Notes under the pieces: model-generated
Databases searched by the model: none
What the model was told of the DNA's origin: nothing
What the model saw: the letters and a program-made list of their open reading frames with translations, nothing else
Made by a program: the position numbers and the translations under genes
Shown: positions 22,361-34,964 of the stretch, piece by piece
Position numbering within the stretch: position 1 is the first letter of the stretch
How the letters are laid out: every line of letters starts with the position of its first letter
Assembly: GCA_037903475.1 (NCBI GenBank)
Contig: JBAJFG010000448.1
Span: forward strand, 402,023 to 466,022
Reading direction: 5' to 3'
DNA length: 64,000 nt
From: Ancylostoma caninum
Taxonomy: Eukaryota > Nematoda > Chromadorea > Rhabditida > Ancylostomatidae

Positions 22361-22990
22361 CTGAAGTGAATTTAGCAAAAAATTTGGCGTATTTCATTTC
22401 AGAACTAAAAATTGACCGAAAACGTGGATTCCGTTCAAAATGAATAAGGTATTTGAAAGGGCCATAAAAATTGCTATAAAACTATTTACAACATCTCATA
22501 GCGGTGGTAAGAAATACCGGAAGTCTTCTGCACTAAAGATGAAGCAATGAAAAACGCGCATTATTTTTGCATTAACCTAATACCTTCCCCTAGAAACGAT
22601 ATATGAGCCTATGGCTCCAAGTGTTATCGTATCCGGAGTAAAGTCGGTGGGAATACTGGCGACTAGGGGTTAGTTTGAGTTGGAGTTCTGTTGGATTGTT
22701 GGACTCTGCCAAACTACCACTGATTGGAACGGTGGCATGGAGAGGTTTCTCACCTCTGGAGAGCTTAAAGAAATGAAAGGTCTTTGCTGAGATTGGCTTG
22801 ACAGCCTCTACTTTTACAACTCGTACATCGCTATTGCAGGAACATGACCGGATGCATCATATAATGTTTTCTAACATAATAACCGCTAAGTTCAATTACA
22901 AAAAACGAGGACAAATCAAGAAAATAAGTGAAAATTTCTATGAAGGGGCAGTTCGGTGCAAAAGGGTTGGGTGAGCTAGTGAATTTTTCG

Positions 22991-23287
22991 TCATGATTCG
23001 AGAAAATCATCAGCCCACTTTGCTGGACGTACATGTATACTACTGTTTTCTCCGTAGATTACATCTGCATTCCCTCCCCCTCCCCCATCCACTATATGAT
23101 TAATAGCGAGAATACTACCAAACTTCTGTCTCCCAACTTCCACGAGACATTGATCCGGAAATGACGGAATTGTGATGCATGAAGGATTCCCCAGCAAAGG
23201 TAACGATATCCATGGATTACGTCTCAAAAGTGCCGTACATGCAATTACGGACACACGATAAACGGACGCCGCATTATAAAAAAACAT
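22991..23287 (-). CDS. weak exon candidate
   Basis: A minus frame whose second half (FPDQCLVEVGRQKFGSILAI to NADVIYGENSSIH) looks protein-like and meets a CAT^GTACGT donor. A five-glycine run reflects a purine-rich stretch. An overlapping minus frame at 23245-23445 and a plus frame at 23179-23502 compete. No domain is seen. Confidence 0.2.
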   Translation of the reverse strand: MFFYNAASVYRVSVIACTALLRRNPWISLPLLGNPSCITIPSFPDQCLVEVGRQKFGSILAINHIVDGGGGGNADVIYGENSSIHVRPAKWADDFLES

Positions 23288-23681
23288 TGCTCAATAGCGA
23301 TCCAGGCGTTATGAAGACGGCAATTCATAGAAGATGCTCGCGCTTGTCGCGCATAAGGCGCACAGATGTACTTGCGGAGGGTTTCCTCGAGGAACTGCCA
23401 ATATGGCATGTACAACTGCGTCAGGATTGCGATTGGGCTCAACATTCATCATTCCTGTTACGTGCACGTCGCACGCACGCATCCACTACGAGTTGTCCAT
23501 AAGCGTCGCACGAGTGAGCAAAGTGAAATTGTTAGAGAAATGTGAGCAGTTGTGGATTACGACTGGTGTACAACTAGTTTCGTTAGTAGGAAAGACAATG
23601 GATATTCATCTGAAGATGAATAAAGCAGAGCACTAATCAGTTATTGGTGGTTCTCTGTTCGTGTACACGAAGCATTGGTAC

Positions 23682-25173
23682 CAGGGCTGTGCGTTAGAAA
23701 AATTTCAGGTTTCGTTAGTCCCTCAATTCGTTACGTTAGGTTAAAAATGGCCGTTAGGCGTTAATGCGTCAATCCATTAATTCGTTAGAAGACGGATTTG
23801 TGAGTATTTTGATAGCTTTCATCAGATATACAAGCAGTCTAGTTCCCTGACTATATTCAAGTAATTAATCTGTACATTCAACAAAAAATTGAAGCTAACA
23901 TTGTTTACTTCTGGCTCTGGTAGTAAGGTATAGCAAGATGTAAACACTTCCAAATAATAATTTCTCTTCAGTGCATACAGAAAACTAATATAAACAATCG
24001 TCAGATGACTGAAAGAAAGACAAATGGTAGAAATGATTTTGGTTAAGAGTTGGGTTATTTTGCTTCACAATTTTCACAAATCTGTCGGAACGGATGAGAA
24101 CTCTCAAGATGTTAGGTTTCATGAGAGAAAGTGAGAGATTCAAAGCACAAGGCTCGTACCTGAAAATTACAGTATAAGTAGGTTATGGTGCAAAGGAGCA
24201 GATTTTCCAAGTTTTCCACAGTCAGGCTGGTTCTTAGATCTGACACAATCAAGCCTGCTCTTGAGAAGAAACGCTCGCACTCAATTGTCGGTGTGGAAAG
24301 GTATTTATATGTCAACATTTCGATATGAGGGATTTTCGAGATGTTAGTATTTTCAGACAATGGAGCGGACTGACCGCGGTACCAATATTTGGCGGACCGT
24401 AACCAATTCCGCGGTCAACCAAATAATTCAGCGCGGTCGGCCCGCAAAAGATCCGCGGTCAGCCCGTCGAAATGATGTTCCGGTCTGCTGATAACGGCAG
24501 TAATAGCTACTGATGATGTGCGGGCGACATTTTAAGGATCAAATTTAACATCAGACAAAAAACCTGCCCTTCCATCTTTGGAAACTGCACAGTACAAACA
24601 GTTTTAAAAAATAGAAACACCAACATCACCGGGATTCATTCGTATTCTTCAGATTATGTGCTTACAAGTTTTTTTCTCTGTAGCCGTTTACAGAGTCCAC
24701 AATATTAATAGTTAAACTCGCTTAATGAGAGCTTCACTCCAAAAATATTTCAAGAGTGGCATCCACCCCCACAAATTGGGTGGGTTCCACTATACGAGCA
24801 AAGAATGGGTGCGAGATACTTCTTTTCTTCAACATCGTCAGAGAAAGACTGTCATTCAATATACGTCCCTCAATTCATGAAAGCTAAGATGACAAGAACG
24901 AATGAAAGAAAGCAGATTGTTCTTCGGGTGCGTTACTGCAGATAATAATATTTCGCAATCGTAGTGATTATGCGCATGATTTCCGCTGCATGATACGAAG
25001 AAATTGCGTCGAGTGAGGAAAGCACGCACTCCATACAATTTTGGTCTATTAACGAAATGGATTTTAACGGAATTTCGGAGCTTTTCGTTAATTCGGTAAT
25101 CCGCTACGTTAGGCCAAAAATGGCCGTTACGCGTTGACGCGTTGGTCCGTTACGTTAGTAATGCACAGCCCTG
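23682..25173 (-). mobile_element. hAT transposon with 8-bp target duplication
   Basis: Terminal inverted repeats CAGGGCTGTGC (23682) and GCACAGCCCTG (ending 25173) are of the classic hAT type. Flanking octamers attggtac / attggtgt match at 6 of 8 positions. Subterminal blocks 'ctacgttaggccaaaaatgg' recur near both ends in the same orientation. A transposase C-terminus survives inside. At about 1.5 kb the element is too short to be complete. Confidence 0.85.
24112..24360 (-). pseudogene. hAT transposase, C-terminal dimerisation domain
   Basis: The frame reads IPHIEMLTYKYLSTPTIECE, then RFFSRAGLIVSDLRTSLT and ENLENLLLC. It matches the hAT dimerisation motif (sequential YLS-P, ERxFSxAG, R-L-x-x-E-N-x-x-x-L-L). 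The N-terminal BED finger and catalytic core are not recognisable upstream. A GC-rich stretch at 24365-24475 with short inverted ends (CGGACTGACCGCGG / CCGCGGTCAGCCCG) breaks the region. A non-functional relic. Confidence 0.8.
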
Positions 25174-25179
25174 ATTGGT

Positions 25180-26280
25180 GTATTTTGTATTGTTCTTTTT
25201 TTCGACAGCTCTGAAGGATTTCCGCAGTTATGAGTTGTGATCTACGACTGATGTATTTAAAGTATTTATAGCGTTTGTGGAAACAATGCTTCTGACATTG
25301 TTGATGTGTCGTACATATTTCCGTGGAGGCAGAGCAATAATGACTGCTACTGAATCAGTTTTTTGGCGACGTTGTATGGTGTTCTTTTTCAGGTACCGTA
25401 AATCCATGAGTAGGATTTGTCTGACAGGAGAAGGATACTTGGTCGTGGCCATTCGTTTTGGGATTGCATTATTCATGTGGTATTCAACGCTGATCTCGAA
25501 TATTCTTCTTAGTGAGTTACAAGCAGTTCAACGCAGAGCACACAGGAATTTTGGGCAATGAATTTGACATCAGCGTTTGAAACTGCATGATATAGCGCAC
25601 ATCGCATTATGAGCGACCAGCTTGACAAAGTATCTCTTCCTTGTAAGCTCTAGGATTTTTATTAGGCTCATACCAATTCGCCTGTTTCGAAGTATAGTGG
25701 AAGTTTCCGTGCTCATCATTTCTTCTACGAAAAAGCTTTCGAAAATTGAGAACATCGATTTGGAAACGTGGACTCGAGACAATGTGGCAGATTTTGCCAA
25801 AGTAATGAACAGAGGGTTTAATGCTCTAATCTGGGGGGAGAGGGAGGGTAATCATCCGGAAAGCACCGAATCATGACGTTCCTTCAATGTGGGTAAAACT
25901 GACTGCACGGTCCGTATCAGATAGGCTATACCCACCTCTTTGCCCTCCCTTATCGGAAAGCATTTTGATGGGTTGCAGGCCCAAGATTATGAGGCGCTTA
26001 AGAGAGGCAATCCATCCGTCACGTTACTCCTTGGTTTTCTACTGGGTCATTTTCACAACGTGTGGTTGGGGTGATGTCGCAGGTAAGTCCTGTTTCGACA
26101 CCTCTACGATGGAGTGCATAGAAAAGGGGTATTAGTGTCGTAGAGGGAGATTTGTGGCAAACTTCAGTACAGGATCAATCATCAGTGATAGAGCGTCTTT
26201 ATTTCATATTTTATAGTAAACGTAGTATCCCCTACTGTTCATGAAGATCGGCTTACAGGGTCGAAATAAGCACTTCACTG
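25180..26280. other. no firmly supported gene; one donor-bounded frame
   Basis: The plus frame 25887-26080 ends at a strong donor GCAG^GTAAGT and carries FYWVIFTTCGWGDVA, a short resemblance to a potassium-channel filter. A stretch at 25415-25500 resembles 21455-21530 (dispersed repeat). I see no complete model here. Confidence 0.35.
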
Positions 26281-26284
26281 TCGC

Positions 26285-26632
26285 TTAGTCAGTGTGGGTC
26301 TTTTGTGTGCATGTTTGAGACACCTGTCTGATATTCGACAGTATAACTGCTTCAGAGAAGTTGTGACTATCTACACGGCTGAGAAGGATTTGGATGATGG
26401 CGGCTTGCGCATTTATAATAAATAGTATGTCAGCATTGGGTCCGTACAGTAACAATTGAAAAATAATTTCTTCAGATGTAAGAAACTGGAGAATGTCCAA
26501 CAATCGATGTTTCATCTGAAGCGCCATGAATGCCTTTTCAGATGAATATACAAGCTCTGCCAAAAATGGTGAAATTGAGGAAAAGACCAATAGAGGAAAA
26601 CGGATACAGCGGGCAACCCAGTAAATCCCTTT
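26285..26632 (-). CDS. hydrophobic exon, unrecognised
   Basis: The longest coherent non-repeat frame in this part: about 114 codons open from a GACAG acceptor near 26632 to TGA at 26285, perhaps ending earlier at ACAG^GTGTCT. It reads IYWVARCIRFPLLVFSSISP, then AELVYSSEKAFMALQMKH and EEIIFQLLLYGPNADILF, followed by IINAQAAIIQILLSRV. Helix-forming with regularly spaced leucines, it could be part of a helical-repeat or membrane protein. I cannot name a family. A plus frame (26530-26880) overlaps its 5' end. Confidence 0.4.
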   Translation of the reverse strand, partial: KGIYWVARCIRFPLLVFSSISPFLAELVYSSEKAFMALQMKHRLLDILQFLTSEEIIFQLLLYGPNADILFIINAQAAIIQILLSRVDSHNFSEAVILSNIRQVSQTCTQKTHTD

Positions 26633-26814
26633 TTTCTGTCAGAGGGTTTCTTTCAACGAGATTACGGCGCACTCCAGCAATCAATCGAATAGACAGAAGC
26701 CTACCACGTAAGGAGAAGGAGTCTCAGAATCGGGCCATCCATTTGGCTGTTGCAAGAGTTTTGTCGGGATTTTTTTCCCGAAAATCTGTAATTGTTCTCA
26801 AATGTTGTGTAGCA

Positions 26815-27330
26815 TGGCTAAACCCTATCCTGGTGTTCTCCACACTATTGGACCACAACGGACCCTTCCTCTATCAGTGAACCAGTATTCTCACGACTTT
26901 CTCATTTCTTTCTTTCTCAGAGCGGGCTCGTTCTCCGTCGGTGGATCCTTATTCTGGTTTCTCCACGTTACTGAGCCACAGTAGACCCATCCTTTATCCT
27001 TGGACCCTTCTCTTGCCTTTTTCCACAGGATTTGGCCACAGCGAGCCCTTCCTCTAACTGTGGACCCGCATTTTTGCGTTCTCCTCATTGCTGAGCCAAA
27101 GCGAACCCATTCTCTGTCGACGGACCCCTATACTGGCGTTCTACACGCCATTGAGCCACTGTGGACCGATCCTGTATTCGGGACCCGTATCCTGGTGTGC
27201 TTCACATCATTGGCCACGGCATGCATTCCAACGTTGCCTGTTTTCTAGCATTCTCCACACTACTGGACCAAAACTGACCAGTTTTTTATCAGCGGAGCCT
27301 CTTTTTGGCCCCAGCACACTGTCCTCTAGC
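26815..27330. repeat. diverged ~57-bp minisatellite, array A
   Basis: About nine diverged units of the type 'tatcctggtgttctccacac', 'tattggaccacarcggaccc', 'ttcctctatcagtggacccg'. It is the same repeat family as array B at 52265-53290. Because the unit is near 57 bp (19 codons), repeating peptides appear on both strands (plus: ILVFSTLLDHNGPF-type), producing the long frames 26802-27351. They are not taken as genes. Confidence 0.85.
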
Positions 27331-27455
27331 GGAGCACCGTATCCTTTGTAAATCTCGAGAGTAATGATAAAGGTTCAGGAGTTATTCAGAAATTTTGATA
27401 AATTATATAATTGGTTAAACGATGTCACTTCTAGTGGACAGGATTTCTTGGAATT

Positions 27456-27930
27456 ATGAACGGTTGTGGTTGCACAACCGCATTAAGACCGCAGCAGGCA
27501 ATGCGGCAGAGACAACCATTTGTCCATTTGTCAAGTGCAGATCCCACCCTCCCATCGTTTCGGAGAAGTTATAGAGCTCTTATCGAACCCGGTCTCCTCA
27601 CCGAAAGTGCTCCAGCTACCGTAAAAGTGGAAGCGAGGTTTTCCTCCTGCGAATATTGTGCAGCCTGAAAGCCTGTGAATATTCCGTCACCCCTATGCTG
27701 CGAGATCGCCAGCTAAGGTAATGAAATCGCTATCCCTTACATGAGAGAGAGCCAGGAGTGATATGTATAGGTTATGAGCCCCAAAAGGAACGTGCCTGAG
27801 TCCCTAAAAATCGGCCACCCCGCCTCACAGTTACCAGTGTCTATGAGTGCCGCCGCGTTATGAACGAATATATCTGGCGCTCTAGCTCCCTAACGGCGCT
27901 CCGTTTAATAGATCTAGTGTGGTGATGGAG
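27456..27930. repeat. conserved tail of the composite repeat, copy A
   Basis: Collinear with 53835-54255. Shared blocks are 'gcggcrgagac/aatat', 'cacccctatgctgcgaga', 'tccctaaaaatcggccay' and 'gtgtctatgagtgc'. It lies the same way round, downstream of the same minisatellite, in both places, so array and tail travel together. Confidence 0.75.
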
Positions 27931-28074
27931 TTGCAGAGCAAATTTTACTCTTCTTTGTTATAACCGCAAAAGGTGTCCATTATCGTTAGGAGCAGAAAAT
28001 ACCGATGAGTTTATATACACCGCCACCTCACTTCCTTGTTGTTTTTTTCTTTGTTTTTTTCCAGTATATACGCT

Positions 28075-28300
28075 AGCGTGAAGCCGCGAGAGCCGCAGAC
28101 AACTAACAGCTAATGTCTGAGCTCGCAAAACGGTGCAGAGAACCGATAAAAGAAGACCTCAAGGAGAGACGAGCAGCAGTGTTGGCTGAAACCTCAGAGG
28201 CAGGGAAAAGCATCAGCAACGCCCGCCGAGAGTTCGCCAACGGCAAGGCCAAGAAGTCCGCCCTCCGGCGCCCAGACGGAACAATTTCTTCCTCGAGAAA
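28075..28300 (+). pseudogene. RTE-type LINE fragment (linker before reverse transcriptase)
   Basis: The plus frame reads EAARAADN, an in-frame TAA, then SELAKRCREPIKEDLKERRA, AETSEAGKSISNARREFANG and ALRRPDGTI. I recognise this as the stretch between endonuclease and reverse transcriptase in RTE-type elements of strongylid nematodes. Similarity stops near 28300, before the RT domain, so this is a short truncated relic. A poly-pyrimidine run lies just upstream at 28040-28060. Confidence 0.75.
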
Positions 28301-28329
28301 TTTCCAATGTGCCCTCTAAAATTGCACCG

Positions 28330-29250
28330 CGTTTCATTGAGTTTTCCCGTGCCACTATTTTTGTAGAATTGTTAGGGCGATTGCTATGGTTTAAAACGGT
28401 TAAAATCTCAGATACGAAGATTTTTGAGAGTGTTTCAACATATATCTAGCCTTCTTGCCCTACAATACCACCCCTTACAAAGCATAAAGGACTCCTGCAT
28501 ATTATATTTTCCACACTCACCGTGCTGCGGGGACGTGCGTCGATCCCCGCAAACGCCTTAGCCCTTTTCCTAATTTCATTTGACGTTATGAACCACGAGA
28601 TATGACATAGAGTGTTCATTAAGCAGCCTGTCACTACGGCCTGTCACTAGCATTCCCTTGTAGAAGGAAAACTTACCGTTCCCGCACTAGACGAATAATT
28701 TGTTCATCAGAGGAGTGCCCTGAGTGGTACCTCCTGCGCTTTCCAGTCACCAGAGTGTGTGTTTTCGCGAAGACCGATGTGCAGACACAGCCAAGCGATA
28801 GGCATTGGCACACATCTATGCCCTCGAACGCGTATTCACACTCATGTGCTGGGCGTATAAATTGACTAGCTCTGTAGAGCTACGAGGTCTATCCATCCGC
28901 GTTTAAGCAAGCAAATGACTCCTTTCGGTTTTGTGATCAATCTCCTATCCGCTGCCGATAGTCGTACCATGTAGTCTCGCAGCAACTCGGCTGGAAACCG
29001 TCAAATGAAGGAGTATCGTGGTAGTGATTATGATAAGAAAAAAGCATGAGAATAGAAAAGCAGAAATGCAAAGATGAAACCATGTCAATAGTTGATTAGT
29101 TATTTGTAGGATTAGTTAAATAATTAATTGCTTTAGATTGATTTGCATGATTAGATTAGTTAATTGCAGTCTTTAATTGTAATCATAAAAAGCATGAGAC
29201 GGAGAGGACTTTTCAGCGGCCATAATTAGGTAGGCTGCGCGGCTGCGACC
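28330..29250. other. no supported gene
   Basis: AT-rich DNA with repeated 'gattagttaattg' phrases at 29090-29180. No exon candidate meets my threshold. Confidence 0.45.
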
Positions 29251-29260
29251 TATCAGACAA

Positions 29261-29938
29261 TAGCGTTATTTATAGTGCGTCGGAGTTCGATTCGCATCGG
29301 ATGTGGGCTGCGACGGTCGGAACGACGCAATGTGGCTTTGTTCGTAGTCCGCAAGCACACGTTTTCGCATCAGCTGTTTTCATCCATGGATTTCGCATGT
29401 TTTCATTGCAAACCAAGCGGTTTTTATCAATTTCTGATGTTTCTTTGAAGTTGTTTTTTCTTATACACGCAGTAAGAATCAAGATAATGTTTGTCTAGCT
29501 ATGAATTACGTGATTATAAGTTGAAAACAAAAGACAATCCCAAAACAGAGCTGTGTAGTGCATTGCCTTCTTTTGGAATTTGCTCTATGCAAAGCTATTT
29601 GTGAACACACTAATTCCAAAACTTGCAAATCACCTACACAACTTTTACTCTCATGAAGGAAGAAAAACAAAAGAAAATAACGAAACTGGGGCGAAAACAG
29701 CTGAAAAATCCGCCCCACGAGGTCCTATCGATTGATGCATCGGAGTCCGACGTCGGATCGGAACCACTGGTGGCTCCGATGCGACGTCGGACTCCGACGC
29801 CAATTCGGAGGGAAATCGTTCCGATGGAGTGAAAACAGGCTCGTCGTCGGACTCCGATGCGTCGGATTCCGACGAGAATCGATACGTACCTTTTGTTATC
29901 CGACGAGATCGGATTCCGACACACTATAAATAACGCTA
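29261..29938. mobile_element. 674-bp element with 'GCGTTATTTATAGTG' ends
   Basis: Inverted termini GCGTTATTTATAGTGCGTCGG (left, 29263) and, inverted, GCGTTATTTATAGTGTGTCGG (right, ending 29936), each preceded by TA. The inside right half is itself palindromic and rich in 'cggactccgacg' motifs, giving apparent frames at 29623-29929. No transposase. This is probably a Tc1/mariner-type MITE by its TA flanks. Confidence 0.65.
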
Positions 29939-29939
29939 A

Positions 29940-31730
29940 TAATAGCGCGCGGCCCGCGTGCCATGAACGTCAGGTGTGCGACCGGACACCGTTCACGCAG
30001 ATCGCACGCTGGTAGTATGTGATAATATGGGTGCGACGGCCGCACGCTCGGCTAGTCGAGAAGATTCTATGCTTATACTGCGCGATCGGCTTGCTTTAAA
30101 TCAGCGAGCGGCGTCCTTTCAGCGTGCCATCGGCGTGACCGGTGTCCAATCGCACTCAGTTATTCTCTGAACTGGTTGAAAAGCGCTGTGTAACTGCTAG
30201 CAACTCGTTGAAGAGTGTGTGCAGCGCGTCGCGGGAGACGTGGAAAAGATCCAGGATTAGACCAGTGAGCAGTCGCGAACAACGTCTATATACTTTCCTG
30301 AAAACACGCTTTTCTAGCATTTGTTCTATCATGTCTGTCACGCATTCCTCAGATTACCTGCCCCTCCGTCCATCAGGTTCACCTGTATGGAGTTCGCTTT
30401 TTTCGACCGAGAATTTTGTATTCCGATGGCACTCATACAACTTGAAATGGCTATTTGAAAGAAGCTAGATCGTTGTGCAAGTGCCCCTCCCTGATTAACA
30501 TATCCAATTCTTCATCTTTAAATTTCTGCCGTGTTTTCCCATCTTGTTTGTCTTTATCAATGAATATGAAGGATTGGAATAAAGAAAGACAACTATGGTA
30601 TATACCGAAATTTTCTAGCATAGAATCCAAAATCTTTGAAGCAAAACATAACCTGTTTATCTTCGTTATTCACAACAATTCAAAAAAGGAATAAACATTC
30701 GAGCGAATCAGAAATTAGGAGGAAATTGAAAAAATTCCAGTACAGAAATAGCGAATTGTTTTTGTCTCAAAATATTCATATTTATGCTTTCCTGAACTCA
30801 ACACTCTAACCTATGAAAATGAGCTCGAACCGTTCTGATTCGCGATAACGCAAAATACTGAGACCGACTCCGAGTTTAATGCATTCTTGAGAGATAAGCG
30901 AATACTCGGCTAATGTCCACGCTACCCATTCTCGTCAGTGGCACACACCACACACCTTCCGAATGCTAAATATAATTACTAAATCATCCACGGTGCGTGC
31001 GGCATATCGCTCTCTCAGTTGTGAAGACTAGCGAATTAAAGACCGCGACTTCCCTGTTTGAAAAAAAAAACATGTAGCGCATTATGAATGTCTACACACA
31101 GTCTGCCAAAATTTGAACCTTCATGCCTCATGTAGAAAGAAGCGATGGACGAAAGCTCAGAAAATGATCCTCATTGGCCGTACTTTATAGCTGTTTTGAG
31201 AGATGAAGCCCTTATTTTGTCTTTCCAAAATGAAATCTGATGATTTTTTTTCATCCGTTTTTCTACATAATTGTCTCATTTATGCGTTCCAGAGAAAAAA
31301 GGAAAGAAGAAATGTGGAAGAGGTGGACAAAATACAACGAAGAACGGAAGAGGAAATGAGTAAACACCGTGAGAAAAATAAAATTAAAATGAGAGGAAAA
31401 CTGAAATAAGAAGACTTCATCACCCAAGATATAAAGTAATGGCTAATAAGAATCGCCTTCTAAACTGTCGTTCATAATTTTCCCCCAGATAAAGCCCTAG
31501 AGTAGGAAGTAGTGCGTGTGAACACTCATAGTGCGCTCGGTTCTTCTTTGAAAAGAAAAAATGTCGCAGAAATTAGAATCCCGAATTAAATTTACATGAT
31601 TCACGGCTAGTTTTACAGTTAAAATCCACCACCGTCAAACCCTCAGGTGTGTTTGTAGGCACTAAAAAAGCCAGTGGCTCTATTTCATAAAGAACCCCCT
31701 CATGAAGTATTCATTTTGCAGGAGTGTAAA
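29940..31730. other. no supported gene
   Basis: Frames of up to 108 codons exist (30142-30468, 30455-30694) but lack splice support or known motifs. Purine-rich DNA at 31290-31410 gives a low-complexity lysine/glutamate frame. Confidence 0.4.
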
Positions 31731-32884
31731 AATTATTAGGTGCATGCAAAAGTTCCGGGGCAGTTGGTGCTATTCCATTATTTACCATCGTTTTGCTCCT
31801 TGCAGTTGCAATATCCTGCAAAGGTTTTCAAGGATATTGTTAGCCTGGAACATCTGCATCCTACGCCACTTTTGGCTAGGATCCACGTCATAGCGTTGTC
31901 ATGGTTTTGGTGTAAAACCAATGCTATGTGCTGTGAGCTTATTTGCGAACTTTTCCTTTAAAAATGCAAATCCGGATGATCAGCAGTGAAAACAGCCCGT
32001 AGCATTAGTGATGAGTCTGTGGAGTGTGTCTTCTCGAAAATGCCTGGAGATCAAAGGTCCTCAATCATTCTAAGCGGAGCTGGGAGCTAGGAAATTGCTG
32101 CGCAAGCTGGTGAGCAACTTGATCTCCACAAAGGCTTCCTGAAAGAGGAGGTTGAATCAGACCCACTGCAAAGTGGGAAGGACATTACTGGGAAAACAGC
32201 CAACCATGTTTCATTATTTGAAGGAATTCACTAAGAAGGTGAAGATGAGTGGATGGATTTTGATGAGCGGAGCGAAGAACACCAAGGTCTACACTGGTGG
32301 GTTTACAGGTATTCGACTACTAATATTCGAATAACTCTTCTCTAGGAGGGATTGTTATTGCTGATAGAAAATGAGTCATGCACGACAATAAGAATAGGTT
32401 ATCCTGGGATCTAGGTCCCCGCGACCTACCTAAAAAATAGGTAAAAAGTAGCCATACTCTTGAGGAACATGTTTGAAATTTCATGGTCAGCAACTTAGGT
32501 GATTCGCAGCCAATGTTTAACAAACAGATGCACAATAATTGTAGAGTAATGCGCTCAATTGTCTGAAGGAATCGTGAAAGCACTCTCGAATATAAGGCCA
32601 AAACAGGCGGACTTATGCCGACTGCTGCAGCGGCGGGGTAACTCATGCCGGCATCCTACAGTGTCAGCCGTGGTGAAAATTGGCCATTTAAGCGAATTTC
32701 TAACTTAGCCTATATTTTCCCTGTACCTGTTTCCAACAGAATGTTACCATTTCAAACTTCTACCCCTTTACATTCGCTGCAAATCTTTTGATGAGGAGAC
32801 TTAACTCAGAAACGTGTGCCGTTCTACCAAGTATAAACCTGTCAAATCTTGAGCTTCTAAAACATTTCGTATGTGCCATTATAC

Positions 32885-32985
32885 ATTGGTATTCGAATTT
32901 TTTCTTTCGAATATTCCGACTTTTCGAATTATCCGAATATTCGAATATAGAAAATATCGAATTATTCGAATAAATGAACGCCATT
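32885..32985. repeat. TTCGAATA-type simple repeat
   Basis: Dense 'ttcgaat/attcgaa' motifs, self-complementary so that they read the same on both strands. The same repeat is larger at 34965-35175 and has a short stub near 35740-35785. Confidence 0.8.
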
Positions 32986-34211
32986 GTTTTAGAAGTGATT
33001 TTGCGATGTATTGATCCACAGAAAATATGTAAACCAGTCTTGTCATATGAGGAGATATAAAAATGCACGTTTTCAAACTAACACTTCCTGTGGTGTACGT
33101 TAGAAGCGAAGTCCCATCTCATTTGCGTGTCTGAATTAGAACACATTCTTGGTTTTCTTAACGAGCTACTCGTGCAATGCTTCAAGGTGCTTTTTGACTT
33201 GTCTTCCAGGACGTTTTCTGCAGCAGTCTGGTGGGCAATGCTGTCACCCCTGCTGTCTTTAGTTTTTGATTCGCATATGAGACAGTACTTGCAAGGTCGT
33301 GCTCTTCGCGTCTCTACGGTCTCTTCTGGTGGGAATAAATTGAGACAAGGAAGTAAGGCGCTTACCCTTTAAATAAAGTGACATAGAATGTTGCTATGGA
33401 CTGCTCCAAAATGATGATAATAGTATAGCAATGGACCAGTGGCAGATGCAATGGGACGCCCTCCTCCCTTACCCGAGGATGGGTCACCGAATTTTTGGGA
33501 TCACTTTACTTCTTTTCACAAAATAGATGGAAAATTTGCATCAATTTATTTTTGACTGTTTAATACTTCAATCATTTAAATTGAGTATTCAATATCATGA
33601 ATGATATTCTCGAATTTTTTATTATCTGCCGGGGTCGCCAAAGTAGCGGAGACAATTTTCTTCCACCCCCCCCCCCCATCCATCCCGCCCACTTTCTTCG
33701 TTCGCCACTGCTGCTCACATAAATATGATTGTAGGTATGAACGTAAGCAGCAATTACATCCTTTCACTCAGTTTCCCACGTTATTATGGTAGTGATTCAT
33801 CGAGCCTTCTGTAGAAGGAATTATCTGTAACAAAGTCGAAATGCGCACATTGCACCTCCACCCTAACTCCCCGCTGTGTCTTGGGCAAGAAATCAACTTC
33901 ATTTCTGTCCCCAACCTCCGTGAAAGACAAAACTGATAACGTTTAGTTTTGTCTTCTACGGAGCTCGATGACCGCCTATTTCTCTCAAACTTGCGGGCTT
34001 CCTCAGATAACTGCATAAGGGGAACGCAGCGAACCTCCCAAGCCACACCCTCAAGAAATGGAAGGCAGACATTGCTGCAAGAGGAAGAACTGCTGCATTC
34101 CGACTGCTAAGAGCAACAAACCCGTATTTCGGTTACGTTTACGGGACTAGTTGCTGCCTGATTGACTGTACTGTCGTTCAACCTGCGTTCTGCCCCTCAT
34201 ATCCTGCGGTC

Positions 34212-34499
34212 TCATGTCCTGCGGTTCTGTCTGCTCCTTTGCACGTGGCGACTTCCCTCCTGGGAATGCCGATAAGTCGATGGCTGAGCACCAGAGCTTA
34301 GTCGTGTCTCCGCTACGGCGGGGGCAAGGCGAGTCCTGCGAGACTCGTCAGGCCGGCTGAGGCCCTGGTAAAACCGTGGCTCAGTGCAATAATCGGTCAG
34401 ACGAGATCCGTGCGGTGCGGATGCGTGCGGGTGCGACGCGGATCTGGAGGTCCGTCGCGGGACCGCTACGTCCACCGAGCACTGCCGCGGCAAGCGCAT
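34212..34499 (-). pseudogene. GC-rich frame, probable LINE 5' region
   Basis: An arginine/serine-rich minus frame (MRLPRQCSVDVAVPRRTSRS to YRHSQEGSRHVQ) in a block of much higher GC than its surroundings. It resembles the 5' leader of RTE-type LINEs in strongylid nematodes, but I recall that only loosely. The 171-codon frame 34381-34896 reads the same block in another frame and extends into AT-rich DNA. It is not accepted as a gene. Confidence 0.3.
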
Positions 34500-34964
34500 A
34501 CGCGTTCGGGACTATTTTTGGATGAGCTTGAGTAAACATGTACTTACCCAAGTCTACAGTATGAACACAACCTTGTGCCCAGATCAAGCTGCAACCCCAG
34601 GTTTGAGGAGCTTTTACCTCGCGGTGTAGCTGCTGTTTAACCGTGTTCGGTATGTGCTCGCCGTCCCAGAACCTCTGAGTCCACGTAAATTGGCATGAAA
34701 TTTTCGATTTGTAATCTTTTGAATTCAGCCGAACGGTAAGCCGAAAGAGGAGGTAGCATGGGGAACAGCCTCTGTTATGTAATTTGAAACAAGTTAGGCC
34801 CGTCTTTTCCACGGGTCTTGTCAGTAACGTTTGATTTTTTTTTATTAAACAATCACTGAAAAATAGATGAATAATGACGCATGCTTGTCGTTCCATTCAG
34901 TCAGTTGTTGAGGGCAAATCATAATATGTGATCCATGAATCACGGCGATTTTATCATTAAAAAG

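Noticed and set aside
26530..26880. A 116-codon basic plus frame (MPFQMNIQALPKMVKLRKRP and on).
   Set aside because: It overlaps the better minus exon at 26285-26632 and then runs into minisatellite array A. No splice support.
32320..32646. A 108-codon minus frame beginning MSYPAAAAVGISPPV.
   Set aside because: No splice signals, no domain, and it sits inside the 31736-35322 repeat-rich element. The composition looks like chance.
34330..34370. A stretch 'ctgacgag...' resembling part of a hammerhead ribozyme core on the minus strand.
   Set aside because: The required GAAA box and stem pairings are absent.
34381..34896. A 171-codon minus frame, one of the longest in the window.
   Set aside because: It runs from AT-rich DNA into a GC-rich LINE-like block read in a different frame from the better candidate. 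Composition changes abruptly inside it and no domain is present.
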